Part shown: one piece after another, positions 11,336-23,257 of the stretch
Layout: the number at the start of each line of letters is the position of its first letter
Numbering within the stretch: the stretch's first letter is position 1
Made by a program: the position numbers and the translations under genes
Notes under the pieces: model-generated
Seen by the model: only the letters and a program-made list of their open reading frames with translations
The model's database searches: none
What the model was told of the DNA's origin: nothing
Assembly: GCA_014898415.1 (NCBI GenBank)
Contig: RCTD01000012.1
Coordinates: forward strand, 682,001 to 746,000
Length of the DNA: 64,000 bases
Direction: 5' to 3'
Source: Stromatinia cepivora
Taxonomy: Eukaryota; Ascomycota; Leotiomycetes; Helotiales; Sclerotiniaceae

Positions 11336-12875
11336 GAGGAGGAAAAGTTATACACGCTGCAAGGCAAAGAAAGAAATAAGTAATGTAAGGCAAGGTAAGT
11401 TAAGGCAGTTATACACATCGATCCATCCATCCTATTAATAAGTACTTTACATACATATACATACATACCATACCTATCTTGCTCAACCCCCAATCCTCAA
11501 TAATAGATCATAGATAAAGCGGTCAGGTAAGAATTTCTTCCTTTCCATACCAAATCGATCGATCAATCACGCTGAATGGGAAGTCAGAGAGAGGAATCAG
11601 AAGAATAGGGGGCGGATACTTGGGTATTGCGTACTGAGGTTTATTTGTTCATACAGTAAGTAGGTAAGTTAGTGAAAATCCACATATATCACTGGATAAA
11701 TGGATGAATGAATGAATGAATGCATGCCAAGAGTTGGTCGTAGGTAATGAGCCGGGTATCGTATCTAGGTAGGTAGGTAGGTAGGTAGGTTATTTTCAGG
11801 GGTAAGGGGATTAGAATTTTGAAGATGTGGTGCCGTGGTGCTAATTAGTCGAGTATCTACGTACCTAGTAGTTGGAGTTTAGACGGGTCTAGGTAGTTAG
11901 ATAGGTCTAGTTAAATAGGATAGAATTACTTGGACTTACTCTAGAGGAAAGGAAAGGAAGGGGAATGAAGGGAATGAAGTTTTAGGTCTGGATTAGTGGA
12001 TGATTAGTGGGGGGTTTTAATGGGGATTTTGGTTGGGGGTTGCGGATTATAGTTGCGGATGGTGGAAATGGAAGTTGGGTGGATTGAGATGAGATTGAGG
12101 GATTTGCAGTGAGTGTTTGCTTTTGGCAAATGGTTTTTGGGCTTTGGGTTTTAGGGACTGACAGGGTTTGGGGAGGGACCCTGTTGGTTCGCTCGTTGCT
12201 TTTGTGCTCTTGCGCTTTTGTGCCTTTGGTATTGGTGTTTGTGGGTTTGGGAGGGTGGAGGTTCTTCTTTATACAGAGTACTTGAGTATTTGTGATGGAG
12301 TAAGATGGTAGATATGAATTAGAAGATATGGATTGGGAGATTAAATTTGGATTTTGAGTTTGGGAATGGATGGATAGGGAGGTCTGTTGATAAGTGAGAT
12401 TGATTGTAGAATAAGATACCTGTCATCCTATCTTGGCTTGATGAAATCACGAAAGATAGAATCTAGGTTTGAGTACGTATTGAGAGTATTGGAGGTGTAT
12501 CTGAATGTTCTGTACTGTAAAAATAGCTTTCTCCTTTTGGGGCTCTGAAGATGGGAGTTGGAGTTGGAGTTGGAGCCTCTATCTGCTTACCATGGAGTAG
12601 AATACCGTGTTCGGCTTATGTTTATGATCGTTTCCACCAATGGAGAGGAGAGATTCTTCTGTTAGGGGTTGATGATTGTGAATTGGTGAATCCCTTTCGG
12701 TGGTGTGACGAAAGGGGTGAGTGAATGAATGAATGAAAGACTAACTCAACTACCTACTATGGGCTTTGATGCTCGTAGGTAGGTAGGTATACTGAATTGA
12801 TGGATGAAATTGATGGATGAGTATTCGATTATATAGGAAGATTAGATGATTGATTTTTGCTTCCCTTTAGTTCTC

Positions 12876-12900
12876 CTGTCTGTCTGTCTGTCTGTCTGTC
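12876..12900. repeat. (CTGT)n microsatellite
   Basis: About six perfect CTGT units. Confidence 0.95.
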
Positions 12901-13880
12901 ACCGAAATTAAAACGCTCCCTCGATACGAGATGGAGTACCAAAATATGAAAGGCACAGACAGATACTTGGATACACAAATACAAATCCAGCCTCACTATA
13001 CTCGAAATATACGTACCGACATAACTTCGCCCCTTTTGATCTTGCGGATGGTCGGTCAAAAAGGTCGTGACCTTCAGACCTTTTGACCTGCAGCTGTGTT
13101 TTAACGTTCTTGGTCAAATTATATGCTAGGTTTGGTCGGATCTCATTGCATTGATGTTAGATCTAAACCGGCTGGGCCAACCTTTATATTAAGTAATGAA
13201 TGTATGAGCGTGCAGAAATAAAGGGAGGGAGCGTTCTTGCATATGAAATGGAGTATAAAGATCTAGAATAGTTCTACTGTACATAACTTTAAGCAAGCTG
13301 GGAAGTACTAAAATACTGATTTTAAACCCTGTGCAACAAATCGGTATTGACATGCCTATGTTATAGTAAATTTACCTCCTAAAGCTTCTTTTCCTTGTTT
13401 ACCGTATTTGCTTTGATCGGTGATTAGAGTAAACGTTGATACTGCCGTACAAATTCAATGATCATGCATTCTATTATACAATTATATATATAATTTTATT
13501 AGGTACTTGTACAACAATCTGCGGTTTAAAAACGGGGCTTTTGGTTTTGTTTTCTTCAATCCATTATCCATCATCACCCAATTTCAAAAGGCTGGATCAA
13601 CGTTATTAAAAGGTACAAAAAAAAAGTAATCCTTTTTGACTACTTCTGGTTCTTCTTCTTATAGCGATATAATCAATTTTATGAGTTACGGATAATCAAG
13701 CAAGCCCAGCCAAACAAAGCCTTTTTCACTTCCGATTTCCGCCTTTTATACAACAATTAATTACTTGGCATTTATTTCATTAAGGTACCTTTTCTCCCTT
13801 TTCTTACGTTCTTACCTACGACTACGAGGTACCTTACTTTGATCTCTACGATCTCAAACCCGAAAAGCCAAGGCTAAAAG

Positions 13881-13916
13881 GCTACGGCTACAGCTACAGC
13901 TACAGTTACGGCTATT
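13881..13916. repeat. GCTAC-type tandem repeat in the kinase leader
   Basis: Repeated GCTACG/GCTACA hexamers in the likely 5' leader of the casein kinase gene, just before a GTGAGT that could be a leader-intron donor. Confidence 0.7.
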
Positions 13917-14379
13917 CATGTGAGTGCATCCCCTCAAAAAAGAAAAAGTCCCTAAACCACCTTAAGCCTAAGCCCCAAACTTTACCAACACTTACTCATC
14001 CACTCATCCACCGCTTCGCCGCCTGCTCCCCAAAACCTCACTCACGATCCCGAGCCCTTCTTTCCTAATTCCATCCATTCACATCCCTCCCAACCCATCC
14101 TAAAAAAATAATCAAAATACATATTTGGGGACAATATCATTGGGGATTGCATTGAATGTCCCCTTCGTGGCAGCAATACTTTCAACTTGGCTAATACATA
14201 ACCCGCCACAGTCGTCGCGTTCATTTCTTCTCTTCCATCTTCTCGACTCATTGTTGATCTGGAAAGGCAACAATCGACTTAGCCTTGTCAATTTTACTTT
14301 CCTTCCGACATCAATTTCAATCGACTTTTCATATCCTTCAACTACTTGAGCTCAATCGAGAGCTTTTAATACAGTTACG

Positions 14380-15961
14380 ATGGCTTCATCATCGTCCAAT
14401 GTCGTCGGCGTTCATTATCGCGTAGGAAAGAAAATCGGAGAGGGTTCTTTCGGTGTGATCTTTGAGGGTACAAATTTACTCAATAATCAACAAGTTGCTA
14501 TCAAATTCGTACGTTCATCTTAATCAATTTCACCATGGAATTCATTCTTTCATCCCATTAAGGAGCATTGATCAAGATAAAAGGGGGAAGTTCTAGTGGA
14601 TTTATTTACTGACAATATTATCATGAATAGGAGCCTCGAAAGAGTGACGCTCCACAATTGCGAGATGAATATCGAACTTACAAGATTCTCGTCGGCTGCC
14701 GTTAGTATATCAATGGTGATGTTTTGAGGTTTTTACTAATTAAACATAGCTGGTATTCCTAATGTCTATTACTTCGGTCAAGAAGGCCTTCACAACATCC
14801 TGGTTATCGACCTCCTTGGTCCATCGTTGGAAGATTTATTCGATCACTGCAATAGAAGATTTTCGACCAAGACTGTGGTTATGGTAGCAAAGCAAATGGT
14901 TCGTTTTTTTCCAGAATAAAAAGGCTGAGTAACCTCGCATATGCTGATTCCAAAAATAGCTCTCGAGGGTACAAACGATTCACGAGAAGAACTTGATCTA
15001 TCGGGATATCAAACCTGACAACTTCTTAATTGGTCGACCGAATACAAAAGCCGCAAATGTCATTCATGTTGTCGATTTTGGGATGGCAAAACAATACCGG
15101 GATCCTAAGACAAAACAACACATTCCATACCGCGAGCGAAAGTCATTGTCTGGTACTGCACGATACATGAGTATCAACACACATTTAGGGAGGGAACAAT
15201 CAAGAAGAGATGATCTTGAAGCTTTAGGTCATGTTTTCATGTATTTCTTACGAGGTGGTTTACCATGGCAAGGATTGAAGGCTGCTACCAATAAGCAAAA
15301 GTACGAGAAGATTGGTGAGAAGAAACAGACAACCGCCATCAAGGATCTTTGTGATGGTTTCCCGGAGGAATTCAACCAATACTTAAGCTACGTAAGGAAT
15401 TTAGGCTTCGAGGATACACCAGATTACGATTACTTGCGGGACCTCTTCACTCAGGCATTGAAGAACTCTGGTGAGGTTGAAGACGGAGAGTACGATTGGA
15501 TGAAGTTGAACAACGGCAAGGGATGGGAAGCCATGAAGCAACATCCATCTCAACACATGCTACATCAACCAAACGCAGTGCCAGGAGCATCGCAGAGAGA
15601 ATTACATGGAACTACTCGAGGAGGGAATACCACACAGGGTCACCTCACTGCTGCCCGTTTAAACGCCGCACAACCCCCGCCACCGTCTCCAGTAAAACCA
15701 GGGATGGGCAAGTCGCGCGACAGGCCAAACGCCCCAGGCGCGTTGGCCCCGAAACGCAACAGTGGAGCGGCGGGGGCACTTCAGGATGTATCTACACCAG
15801 CAGGCTCGACTCAAGCACAATTCCAAAACAGCTCAAACAATCTACCTCAGAGGATGAGCGCAGCACAGCAATCGTCGCCATTGAACCAAAATGGGAGAGC
15901 ATCAGAACAACCACAACCAACAGTAATGCAAAAGATCATGAAAGTATTGTGCTGCGGTTAG
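14380..15961 (+). CDS. Casein kinase I, Yck-type (membrane-anchored)
   Basis: Serine/threonine kinase of the CK1 family, closest in type to yeast Yck1/Yck2, which act at the plasma membrane in morphogenesis, endocytosis and nutrient sensing. Exons are at 14380-14508, 14631-14700, 14750-14898 and 14960-15961, giving 449 residues. Kinase motifs: GEGSFG 20-25, the IKF lysine 42, YRDIKPDN 130-137, DFG 155-157, then SGTARYMS and the CK1-specific SINTHLG and RRDDLEALG blocks. The C-terminal 150 residues are low-complexity (Gln/Pro/Ser/Ala) and the protein ends VLCCG, a dicysteine suited to palmitoylation. A GTTAGT donor at 15957 and an AG at 16008-16009 define a possible last intron. Splicing it gives the same CCG-stop end, with the stop then at 16012-16014. 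Confidence 0.95.
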
Positions 15962-17737
15962 TTTGAACCATTGTTATTTCGCAAGCTAAATGTTCTAATA
16001 TCTGATTAGGTTGAACACTTGTTCATAATTGTTTTTCATTTCAGAGAATTTTTTACGCCTCGACTCATTCACTTTCCATACCGTCTTCATATCGAACGTC
16101 GGTTATAATGAACACGTCAATTTACAAATCGTTTCAGAAAAGATCATGTACCGGAGTTGCATCAGTTTGACAGCCAAGTCGTTTCTTCCAGTTCGTAAAA
16201 AGCCTAGTCTTTACTCTTGTGGCTACATACATAAACTTTTCTACGATGTTGAAGCTTGGTTCGAAAACACGAAACTACATCATAAACAGAATACCTTCGG
16301 TTGGCATTTGGAATTTGGCATTTGGCATTTGGGCCTTCTTCAGCGAAGCACCTTCAAGACTAATAATTGTTTTTCTTACATTTTCCCTCTCACACTCTAT
16401 CTTACTCTCTCATCCAAAATATCGTCCTGGGCATCACATTTTCCACCTTTTCTCATCGGATTAAATTATGGCTCTCCTACGTACAAAGAAACGTTGGTTT
16501 TAATACAATATCCCAAGGAAAAGAAGTTTGGTTTGGGAAGCAGGGGACACTTTTTACGATGTATAGCTTTTTTACCCGTTGTTTTTCATCATACTTCCTT
16601 GGAGCGAGCGGTGTGTTGTGTCTTTTTTTCAGTGGCACTTCAGCAATGGCGAATTGGAGTGTGATGTGCTCGTTTCTGTTTGTGGGTTGTGGGTTGTGAT
16701 ACATTAGATGCATATGGGGATGGATTGATTGAGAGAAAGGAAGGGGTTGTTTTTTGGTATGTTCTGATGGAATGGATGGGCTGCTATATTCTTCTTCTCT
16801 TTTCACGAATGATTCAAAAAGTAAATGTGGAAAGAAAAGGGGTCCGTCTTTTTTCGGAAGTGCAAAGCAAAAAGGGTTCTTCTCAATATCAGCATCAGGC
16901 ATATCAATCAAATAAATCAGACAGGCAGGCAGGCAGACAGTGTGTAATGGAAGTTGACAATGGAAAATATATGTGTAAATGCTATTACAGGTGAATGAAT
17001 GTTGTGCTATGTGATGATTTGTATACGTGTATAGAGAGAACGAAACGAATGGGAAGGTTGCATTGAATTGGATTTATTATATTGCATTGTATTCATTATA
17101 TCGTTTGATCTGATCAACGGTCAACGATCAATGATTATATAGATTACTTGCTTCCTTTAACTAGCCTTTGTCGCTAGCTATCTAGTTATTTGCTATCTAT
17201 TAGAGTATCTATCTATCTATTCAAATATCTAAACGAGATGGGTAGTCAATGTATAGAATTTGGATTATTTGGTATGTTATAAGGAGGTTAGGTTGGTAGG
17301 TTGGTAGGTTGGTTGGTAGGTTGGTTGGTAGGTAGGTGTTGTTTCTCATTTGCCCACTGCATGGACGGATGCTTAAGACGGGGGGATCTTGGGTTTCTTG
17401 GTTGTGTATGGATGTATGTTCAGAGGTCAGATAGTTGTTATGATATATAGCATATTATATAATTATAAGGATCTCAGTGGCTGTTCGTTAAGTAGTTGAT
17501 AGTGAAAGGAGGAGACATAGGAGAAGTAGAAGAGGAAGAAGAAGAAAATGTCATGTAATTCTTTGATTGTGTTGCTTTTATGTTGTATCTTTCGTCTCAT
17601 CTTATACTCTTTTCTCTTTCTCATCCTCCTTGCTCTTTTCGCTTTAACATAAGTAGACGGGACCAAGTAAATTAATCAAACAAACCGCTCCCTGTCCCAT
17701 TCTCCAATTCAAAGCATACATAGTAGAAGTGTGTAAA
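15962..17737. other. Intergenic: long 3' region of the casein kinase gene
   Basis: A 211-codon open frame at 16029-16664 has no family character and lies directly behind the kinase gene, so I read it as 3' untranslated sequence. Simple repeats occur at 16919-16940 (CAGG-type), 17207-17220 (ATCT) and 17287-17338 (GGTTGGTA-type). No other gene is visible. Confidence 0.55.
17287..17338. repeat. GGTTGGTA-type tandem repeat
   Basis: Imperfect tandem run of GGTTGGTA and GGTA units on the plus strand, of the same G/T-rich character as the repeats upstream of the kinase. Confidence 0.9.
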
Positions 17738-18638
17738 TTAAGTCAATTTCTGCTTAATGAAAAATGAGCGGAGATGTGAGAGTTGCCATGCACAAGTAAT
17801 TCCCAAAACGACAAGTTGGATAAGCGTCCAGCGGACGACACGGGCGTTGGTTGATTCAGATTGGTCGCGGAATTCGGCTTCACGTTCCTATTGATGGGGA
17901 GAGGGTGTTAGTTGGACTTCTATGGGGTTATATAGTTTTCATGACGGGGAATAGGAGCGGGTTTTTGAGATATATGAGAACGGGGGGCATAACGAAAGTA
18001 GGAAATAGAGACAAGAACCACCTACCCGTTGAAAAACCTGTTCCCTTCTAATATCCTGCAGTCTCCCATTCAAATCCTTGACCTTCTGTACAATATCATT
18101 AATCTTTCCCTTATCATCACTTTCAATCTGACTCGTCTCTCCAATTGCCATATCCAAAGTAAGTTTAATGCCACCTTGTGGATGAAGTGCGCTGAGCCAA
18201 TTGCTAGAGCCGGAAGTCGAAGAGGGAGTAAAGCAGATTTTGTGGTCACCAGCATCAGCAGCTGTGAAAGTGAAGCGCCCAGATGCGGAACCAGTTTGAA
18301 ATACTACTCGATGGTCATTGTCGAAGATTTCCTATTATGCCTTGTTAGTCAATGTTACGGGACAGAGCTTCAAGGTTGAAATCGGGGATTTGCAGAAAGG
18401 GAGGGGATCGTAAACATACATCCACGGAAATAAATATATTCAACCCATCATGTTTACTCCATTCCCTTCTTCCTTCGTCATATTCTTCGGCAGTATAATG
18501 ACCTACAACCAGTGTATCTTTGGGTAATTCCTCGAAGAAACACTTGGGTGCTGTGCCGTCGATGTAGAAGTAGAGGGATTGGATGGGGGTGAGGAGGACG
18601 GAGAGAGCGGCCCCAAGGAGGGGAAAGGATGTGCGCAT
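17738..18638 (-). CDS. p24 (EMP24/GP25L) family protein, alpha type (Erp1/5/6-like)
   Basis: Three exons, 18638-18420, 18331-18026 and 17887-17738, give 224 residues; all junctions are in frame with GT..AG introns of 88 and 138 bp. It is a p24 cargo receptor, which cycles in COPI/COPII vesicles between ER and Golgi. Visible parts: a signal peptide (residues 1-21) and a GOLD domain starting [18 protein letters not shown] with a Cys pair (Cys33 and the one in HKICF). A short coiled coil ([20 protein letters not shown]) and one membrane helix ([18 protein letters not shown]) follow. The cytosolic tail SFFIKQKLT has the FF motif and a lysine. The [17 protein letters not shown] opening matches the alpha subfamily (yeast Erp1/Erp5/Erp6, human TMED4/9). 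It is divergent from SWC4 with 379 bp between starts. Confidence 0.92.
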
Positions 18639-19017
18639 TTTCGATTATGGGTATTGGTATGCGTATATGGTGAGATTGGAGTAGTGAGCTTGCAATGATA
18701 GTTGAGCTTGAAGCTTGACAAAGGCTTGGATTTAGATGAATTGATAGAACACGTTCGCGACTTCTGGGGCAGGGATGTTAATGCACGTGCTGATAAGTTA
18801 GCGGTTGGTAGAGGTTCGATCTTGAGTTTTTGGATATTTCGCGATCCCAATATTTTGTAGCAACATTGAACATTCTTTCTCTACAATCAATTCATCTTCT
18901 TTTCTTTTTATTCATCAACGGATGCGCTACTTCCGTATCTTAATTTCCGATTTTATTTTACGATACCAAAGAAATGAAAAGATAGGATTCCCACTCAAAA
19001 CTACGTAATAATTCAAA
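18639..19017. promoter_or_regulatory. Shared divergent promoter region p24 / SWC4
   Basis: This 379-bp stretch between two divergent start codons must hold both promoters. No specific element is assigned. Confidence 0.5.
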
Positions 19018-20868
19018 ATGACATCCCACGATGTTCGCGATATGCTAGATCTCCCCTCCAGCTCCTCGGCACCTCGACCTAAAAAAGCAAAGACGACTGT
19101 ACAAAAACCAAAATTGGGTGGGTTAGCCAGGGAAGTGCAAAATTTGGGGGGTGATAATCCAATTGCAATTGTACCGGAAGAAGCGGTTTTTAAGAAGAAG
19201 AGATTTGGAAGTCGAAAACCAGCTGCGAAGTGGGAGGCCAGGCCTTTTAAGAATAGCGCGAGAGGCGGGGATGGGTTAATATTGAAGCACTGGAAGAAAG
19301 TTGAGGGGAAGGACAAGAAAAGGGAGAGAAAGACGGATGGAGAGGGGGATACGGAAATGGGGGAGAATGGAGAAGAGAGGAAAGAAGAGGAGACAATTGA
19401 GGATTCGACATTTGCAAAGTATAACGTAAAGGTTCAGGTGCCGACTTATACTGATAGCGAATACAAGGAAATTTTAGAAACTGAGGGATGGTCGAGATAC
19501 GAAACAGATTATTTAATGGGTTTGGTTCAGGAATATGATTTAAGATGGCCAGTTATATGGGATCGATACGACTATGTGCCTCCTGACATTCCGAAAGACG
19601 CTTCAGAACATGCGATGATAAGAAGACGAGATGTTAGGACGATGGAAGATTTAAAATCAAGATATTATACAATAGGTGCGGCGATGATGGCGCTGAGGAA
19701 ACCTTTAGATCAAATGAATACTGCGGAATTCGATTTACATCAAAAGATGTTAAATTACCAACCTCGACAAGAGAAACATAGGAAAGATTTTCTCGAAGGA
19801 GTCTTTACGCGTACGAGAGAAGAAGCTCGAGAAGAAGAGAGTCTTATGGTGGAACTCAAGCGTATCTTGGCTCGATCTGAGAAATTTATGGAGGAACGAA
19901 GAGAACTTTATGCCAGATTAGATGCACCTGCAAGTAGTTCTAATATCAGCCCTTACACCACTAGTCAAGGTCTACATCAACTTTTTCAACAACTCGTCGC
20001 AGCCGACAAAAGCAAGAAAAGAAAACCCATTCAGGAAGGTCAAACACCAGGTGGTTCAACTCCTGTCGGTGCCAATACACCAAGTGGGTATGACGGTCGA
20101 CGTGATTCTAATGTTCGAGAATCAATCTCCGGACCTTCAGGTAACGCTGGTAACTCATCAGCCGTGGGTAATAAAAAAGGAAGTATATCAACCTCCGCCC
20201 AAAATCCCTCGGAACGCCGAAGACTCACAGAAGAAGAAGAGAAAGTTTATGGTGTTTCACATCATGATCGTCTACAAGGAGGACCATATTTCCGTGGTGA
20301 AAAATTGGTTAGACCACTCACCACGAAGAGTACTATTCAACAAACACGCATGAAAAATACGTTGGCCGAATTAGGTATTGGTGAAAAAGCTACCATGGCT
20401 ACAGTGGATGTGGCGCATGGGTATGATGAGTTATTCAGGAGTATTGGGATTTTCTTGGATAGTAGGAAGGTGGTTGATAAATTGACAGGAGAGATTGCGG
20501 TTTTGAAAGAACAATTGGAGGAGAAGAAGAGGAGAAAGGCAGGGGGTGATGGGGGTGGCTCATCTACAATTGGGGGTATGGATGGTGCGGGGGATGAAAG
20601 GCAAAGGGAAGGTGGAAATGAAAATGGAAATGAGGGAAAGGATAATGAAGGGGGAAATGAAGAAGCAAGAGATGCAGCGATAGTGCCGACTACGGAGAAA
20701 GGGGATGGGACGGAGAAGGAGAAAGAGGGTGGTGATGGTGACGCGGAGGGTAATGGTGATGATAATGTCAATGCGGACGCTGGTGCGAATGCTGCGGCTG
20801 CGCATAAAAGAAGTGCAAGTGTATTGAGTACAGGCACTGACAAGAGTTCAAAGAGGCAGAAGAAATAG
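19018..20868 (+). CDS. SWC4: SWR1-complex protein 4 (DMAP1 homologue)
   Basis: Single-exon gene of 616 residues in the Swc4/DMAP1 family, a shared subunit of the SWR1 complex (H2A.Z deposition) and the NuA4 histone acetyltransferase. The N terminus begins TSHDVRDMLDLP, a conserved Swc4 opening, followed by the EVQNLGGDNPIAIV and ARPFKNSARGGDGLILKHW blocks. A SANT/Myb-like domain lies at about 144-190 (YTDSEYKEILETEGWSRYET, then LRWPVIWDRYDY). A second conserved region follows (RLQGGPYFRGEKLVRPLTTK...RMKNTLAELGIG). The tail of about 100 residues is Gly/Asp/Glu/Asn-rich and low complexity and ends in basic residues (SSKRQKK). Length is within the range of filamentous fungal Swc4. Opposite-strand ORFs are shadows. 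Confidence 0.94.
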   Translation: MTSHDVRDMLDLPSSSSAPRPKKAKTTVQKPKLGGLAREVQNLGGDNPIAIVPEEAVFKKKRFGSRKPAAKWEARPFKNSARGGDGLILKHWKKVEGKDKKRERKTDGEGDTEMGENGEERKEEETIEDSTFAKYNVKVQVPTYTDSEYKEILETEGWSRYETDYLMGLVQEYDLRWPVIWDRYDYVPPDIPKDASEHAMIRRRDVRTMEDLKSRYYTIGAAMMALRKPLDQMNTAEFDLHQKMLNYQPRQEKHRKDFLEGVFTRTREEAREEESLMVELKRILARSEKFMEERRELYARLDAPASSSNISPYTTSQGLHQLFQQLVAADKSKKRKPIQEGQTPGGSTPVGANTPSGYDGRRDSNVRESISGPSGNAGNSSAVGNKKGSISTSAQNPSERRRLTEEEEKVYGVSHHDRLQGGPYFRGEKLVRPLTTKSTIQQTRMKNTLAELGIGEKATMATVDVAHGYDELFRSIGIFLDSRKVVDKLTGEIAVLKEQLEEKKRRKAGGDGGGSSTIGGMDGAGDERQREGGNENGNEGKDNEGGNEEARDAAIVPTTEKGDGTEKEKEGGDGDAEGNGDDNVNADAGANAAAAHKRSASVLSTGTDKSSKRQKK

Positions 20869-22240
20869 GATGGGGGTATTATGGAAGTCGGCGGGAAGAC
20901 AGGTGCAGAGAAGACAGGCAAGGAAGTTAAAGCAAAGCTACCTCCCTACCTACTTTGTATAGATAAGTGTGATAGTACTTGTTAAACACATGAATACGTG
21001 TTTAACTCAACTACTACATTTATTCGAGTACATTACTGTTATATTACGTCAACTTAGCATGGATGAACGACGAAATTGCAGCTGTATCTATAATGATCCC
21101 CATTCTCTTCTTCTGTCACCCAAGATTATATCTCCAGAAAACAAATATATTGATAAGTATCAATCAGTATAGACGGAATATTTAAGATCTAGTATCTAGC
21201 ATCTTATTTTAGTATCTTGACAACATGATATCGAATCAAAGTTTCAAACACCTCCAATACGAAACAAAAGACACGGATCAGGGAGCATCTGCGGAGTATA
21301 TTAAATCTATTAATCGATGATATGAGATGAAGGGGTTTGAGGATAGTATATTGGATCAATCTTTTGATCGAGATTCCGGGGTTTATGGTGGGTGGAGCTG
21401 TTGACGCGGAAGAGGGATCTGGATTATTAGAGAGAGAGATTACTAGGTATGGATTCCCTATCTGAGTTGTGTCGGGGTCGAGGATTCTGAATGTTAGATT
21501 TTCGTGTCGAGGTGTTAAGCTTGATATGAAGATTTGGAGAAGATTTAGAGATTACCTAGTGTATACCTCGCCGTCATGGGATATCGATGCAAATGCGGAA
21601 TTCGAATATATGTCACTACACCTAGGTTCTTAAGTCTCGTCTCTCATATCATACAAAGAAGGGTTAATGTAACCCGCTCACCAGAGTCGTCATTATATGC
21701 TAAGAATTTTGAATGAATGGCAACTTCACATCTTATTTCTCATATCTCGAGTCTCGATCTCGAATCTTGTTTTAAAGATATTCTCCTCCCCCACCCGCTA
21801 CCATGCCTCTACCATGAATAATATGTTGCAAAATCAAACTTAGTAAAGCATATGTGCAAAGGGTAACAACGATATAATTAACTAGCTACTCAGTACAGAT
21901 ACATTCTAAGCCAAGAATCGAAATGAGAGAAGTGAGAATAGGAGCTTGAGGACTTGGAGGTAGGAGTTCTATAAAATATTAAAGGGAAGATTAGAAAAAG
22001 TATATGAAGCCTTATTTTTGGAACATGTATCCTCCTTGGCCTCCTTGATATTGTCTCGTCTCATTCATAAGCAAGATCATGGGGTAAAATCTTCAACATC
22101 TTGGGCTAGGTGGATTTATATCAGGCGAGACGCTTTCGAAAGTCATGCTTATCCTATGCCATATATAGTATATTTGAATCTACTTTGGTACGATTACCAA
22201 ACATATCATCTCAAGCACCTTCCTCCCACCCCAGAAACCT
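20869..22240. other. Intergenic region between convergent SWC4 and hydrolase genes
   Basis: About 1.4 kb of AT-rich sequence with only short incoherent ORFs. It should contain both 3' untranslated ends. I see no further structure. Confidence 0.5.
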
Positions 22241-23257
22241 TCAAAGTTCCTCTTCCTCCCCTTCCCCATCCCCCTCCTCACCACCCCAAACCTCCCTCCT
22301 CAACCACTCACCCGCCCTCCCATAAAACAACCTCGGATCCGGTTTCGCCCGTGGAAATTTATCCCACCCATGTCTAACCCCCATCACACACTCCAAATCC
22401 ACCCGCCACCCCCAACCCTCCAACCTCTTTACAAAATCCTCCGCTTCTCTACACAACATATCATGTTCACAAGTAACGATTCTCATTTTCCTCGGCAACG
22501 CCTTTTCCAGTATCTCTCTACTTTGAATCCCCGCTGAAAGTAATTTATGCCTGCGATCAATATTTAAATATTCCGGTTTATACGACGCGTCGAAAATGGC
22601 CGTGAGCCAAGATGGTAATGAGAGATGTGGATATTTCATCCGCATTCTTTTTTCCGCGCGAGTGATCGTACTATCGAGACCGGGATACCATGCCATTATA
22701 CCCTTAACATTCCACTGTGTATTTCTCACCACACCTCTCTCCTTTAACTCTTGCAATAGTAACGGAATCGCAAAACATAAACTTCCCCCCGCGCTAAATC
22801 CACTTAATACGATGTTTTCCACATCGATACCTAATTCCTCGGCGTGAGAAAATACATATAAAAGTACATCACAGGCATCATAAGGACCAGTCGGAAAGGG
22901 GTATTCGGGCGCTAATCGATAAGATGCGGATATGACGATGCAGTTTTGTAAGGTAGAGATGGAATGACACCAAAGTGAATCATCCGTCGGGTTCCCGATT
23001 ACGAAACCCCCGCCGTGGAAATTGAGGATGCAGGGTAGCGGTTTGGAATTGTTGATGACGAAATTTCGCGGTTGGTAGATGTGTAGTGTGAGGGTGCTGG
23101 GATTCGAGGGGAGGAGTGTGCTGCGTATATGCAGGGTGCGGGTGGCGGGGTAGGGAGGACTTCGGTAGATGTAGCGGAGGATGAGGGGCGCGATGGTATT
23201 GGCGAGGAATCGGATGGTTTTGACGAGGAGGATTAGGAGGATACGTGGGAATGTCAT
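22241..23257 (-). CDS. Alpha/beta hydrolase-3 family esterase/lipase (HSL type)
   Basis: Single-exon 338-residue protein of the hormone-sensitive-lipase-like alpha/beta hydrolase fold (family 3), probably a carboxylesterase or steryl-acetyl/lipid hydrolase. The oxyanion-hole motif HGGGF is at 81-85. The nucleophile elbow is GFSAGG with Ser155. Catalytic acid and base candidates are Asp266 (CEHDM) and His296 (RHGWDKF). The YRLAPEYPFPTGPYDACD block is typical. The first 30 residues are hydrophobic and could be a membrane anchor or signal, so the protein is probably membrane-associated. The C terminus ends in a Glu-rich string. Substrate cannot be told from sequence. Confidence 0.88.
   Translation of the reverse strand: MTFPRILLILLVKTIRFLANTIAPLILRYIYRSPPYPATRTLHIRSTLLPSNPSTLTLHIYQPRNFVINNSKPLPCILNFHGGGFVIGNPTDDSLWCHSISTLQNCIVISASYRLAPEYPFPTGPYDACDVLLYVFSHAEELGIDVENIVLSGFSAGGSLCFAIPLLLQELKERGVVRNTQWNVKGIMAWYPGLDSTITRAEKRMRMKYPHLSLPSWLTAIFDASYKPEYLNIDRRHKLLSAGIQSREILEKALPRKMRIVTCEHDMLCREAEDFVKRLEGWGWRVDLECVMGVRHGWDKFPRAKPDPRLFYGRAGEWLRREVWGGEEGDGEGEEEEL

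Larger units (their letters stand above)
10341..14379. other. 4-kb repeat-rich intergenic region upstream of casein kinase I
   Basis: There are no credible genes over 4 kb, unusual for the density of the first 20 kb. From about 10.35 to 12.8 kb the plus strand is strongly G/T-rich and C-poor. It carries several microsatellites and a 14-bp tandem repeat, listed separately. From 13.4 kb the composition changes to a pyrimidine-rich leader that probably belongs to the long 5' untranslated region of the kinase gene. A GTGAGT at about 13920 could be the donor of a leader intron. Short ORFs have no recognisable character. Confidence 0.6.

Noticed and set aside
16029..16664. 211-codon plus-strand frame after the casein kinase
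   Set aside because: Directly in the 3' region of the kinase gene, with no recognisable motif and repetitive TTTGGCATTTGG content.
20337..20921. 194-codon minus-strand frame under the SWC4 tail
   Set aside because: Shadow of the low-complexity Gly/Asp-rich C terminus of SWC4.
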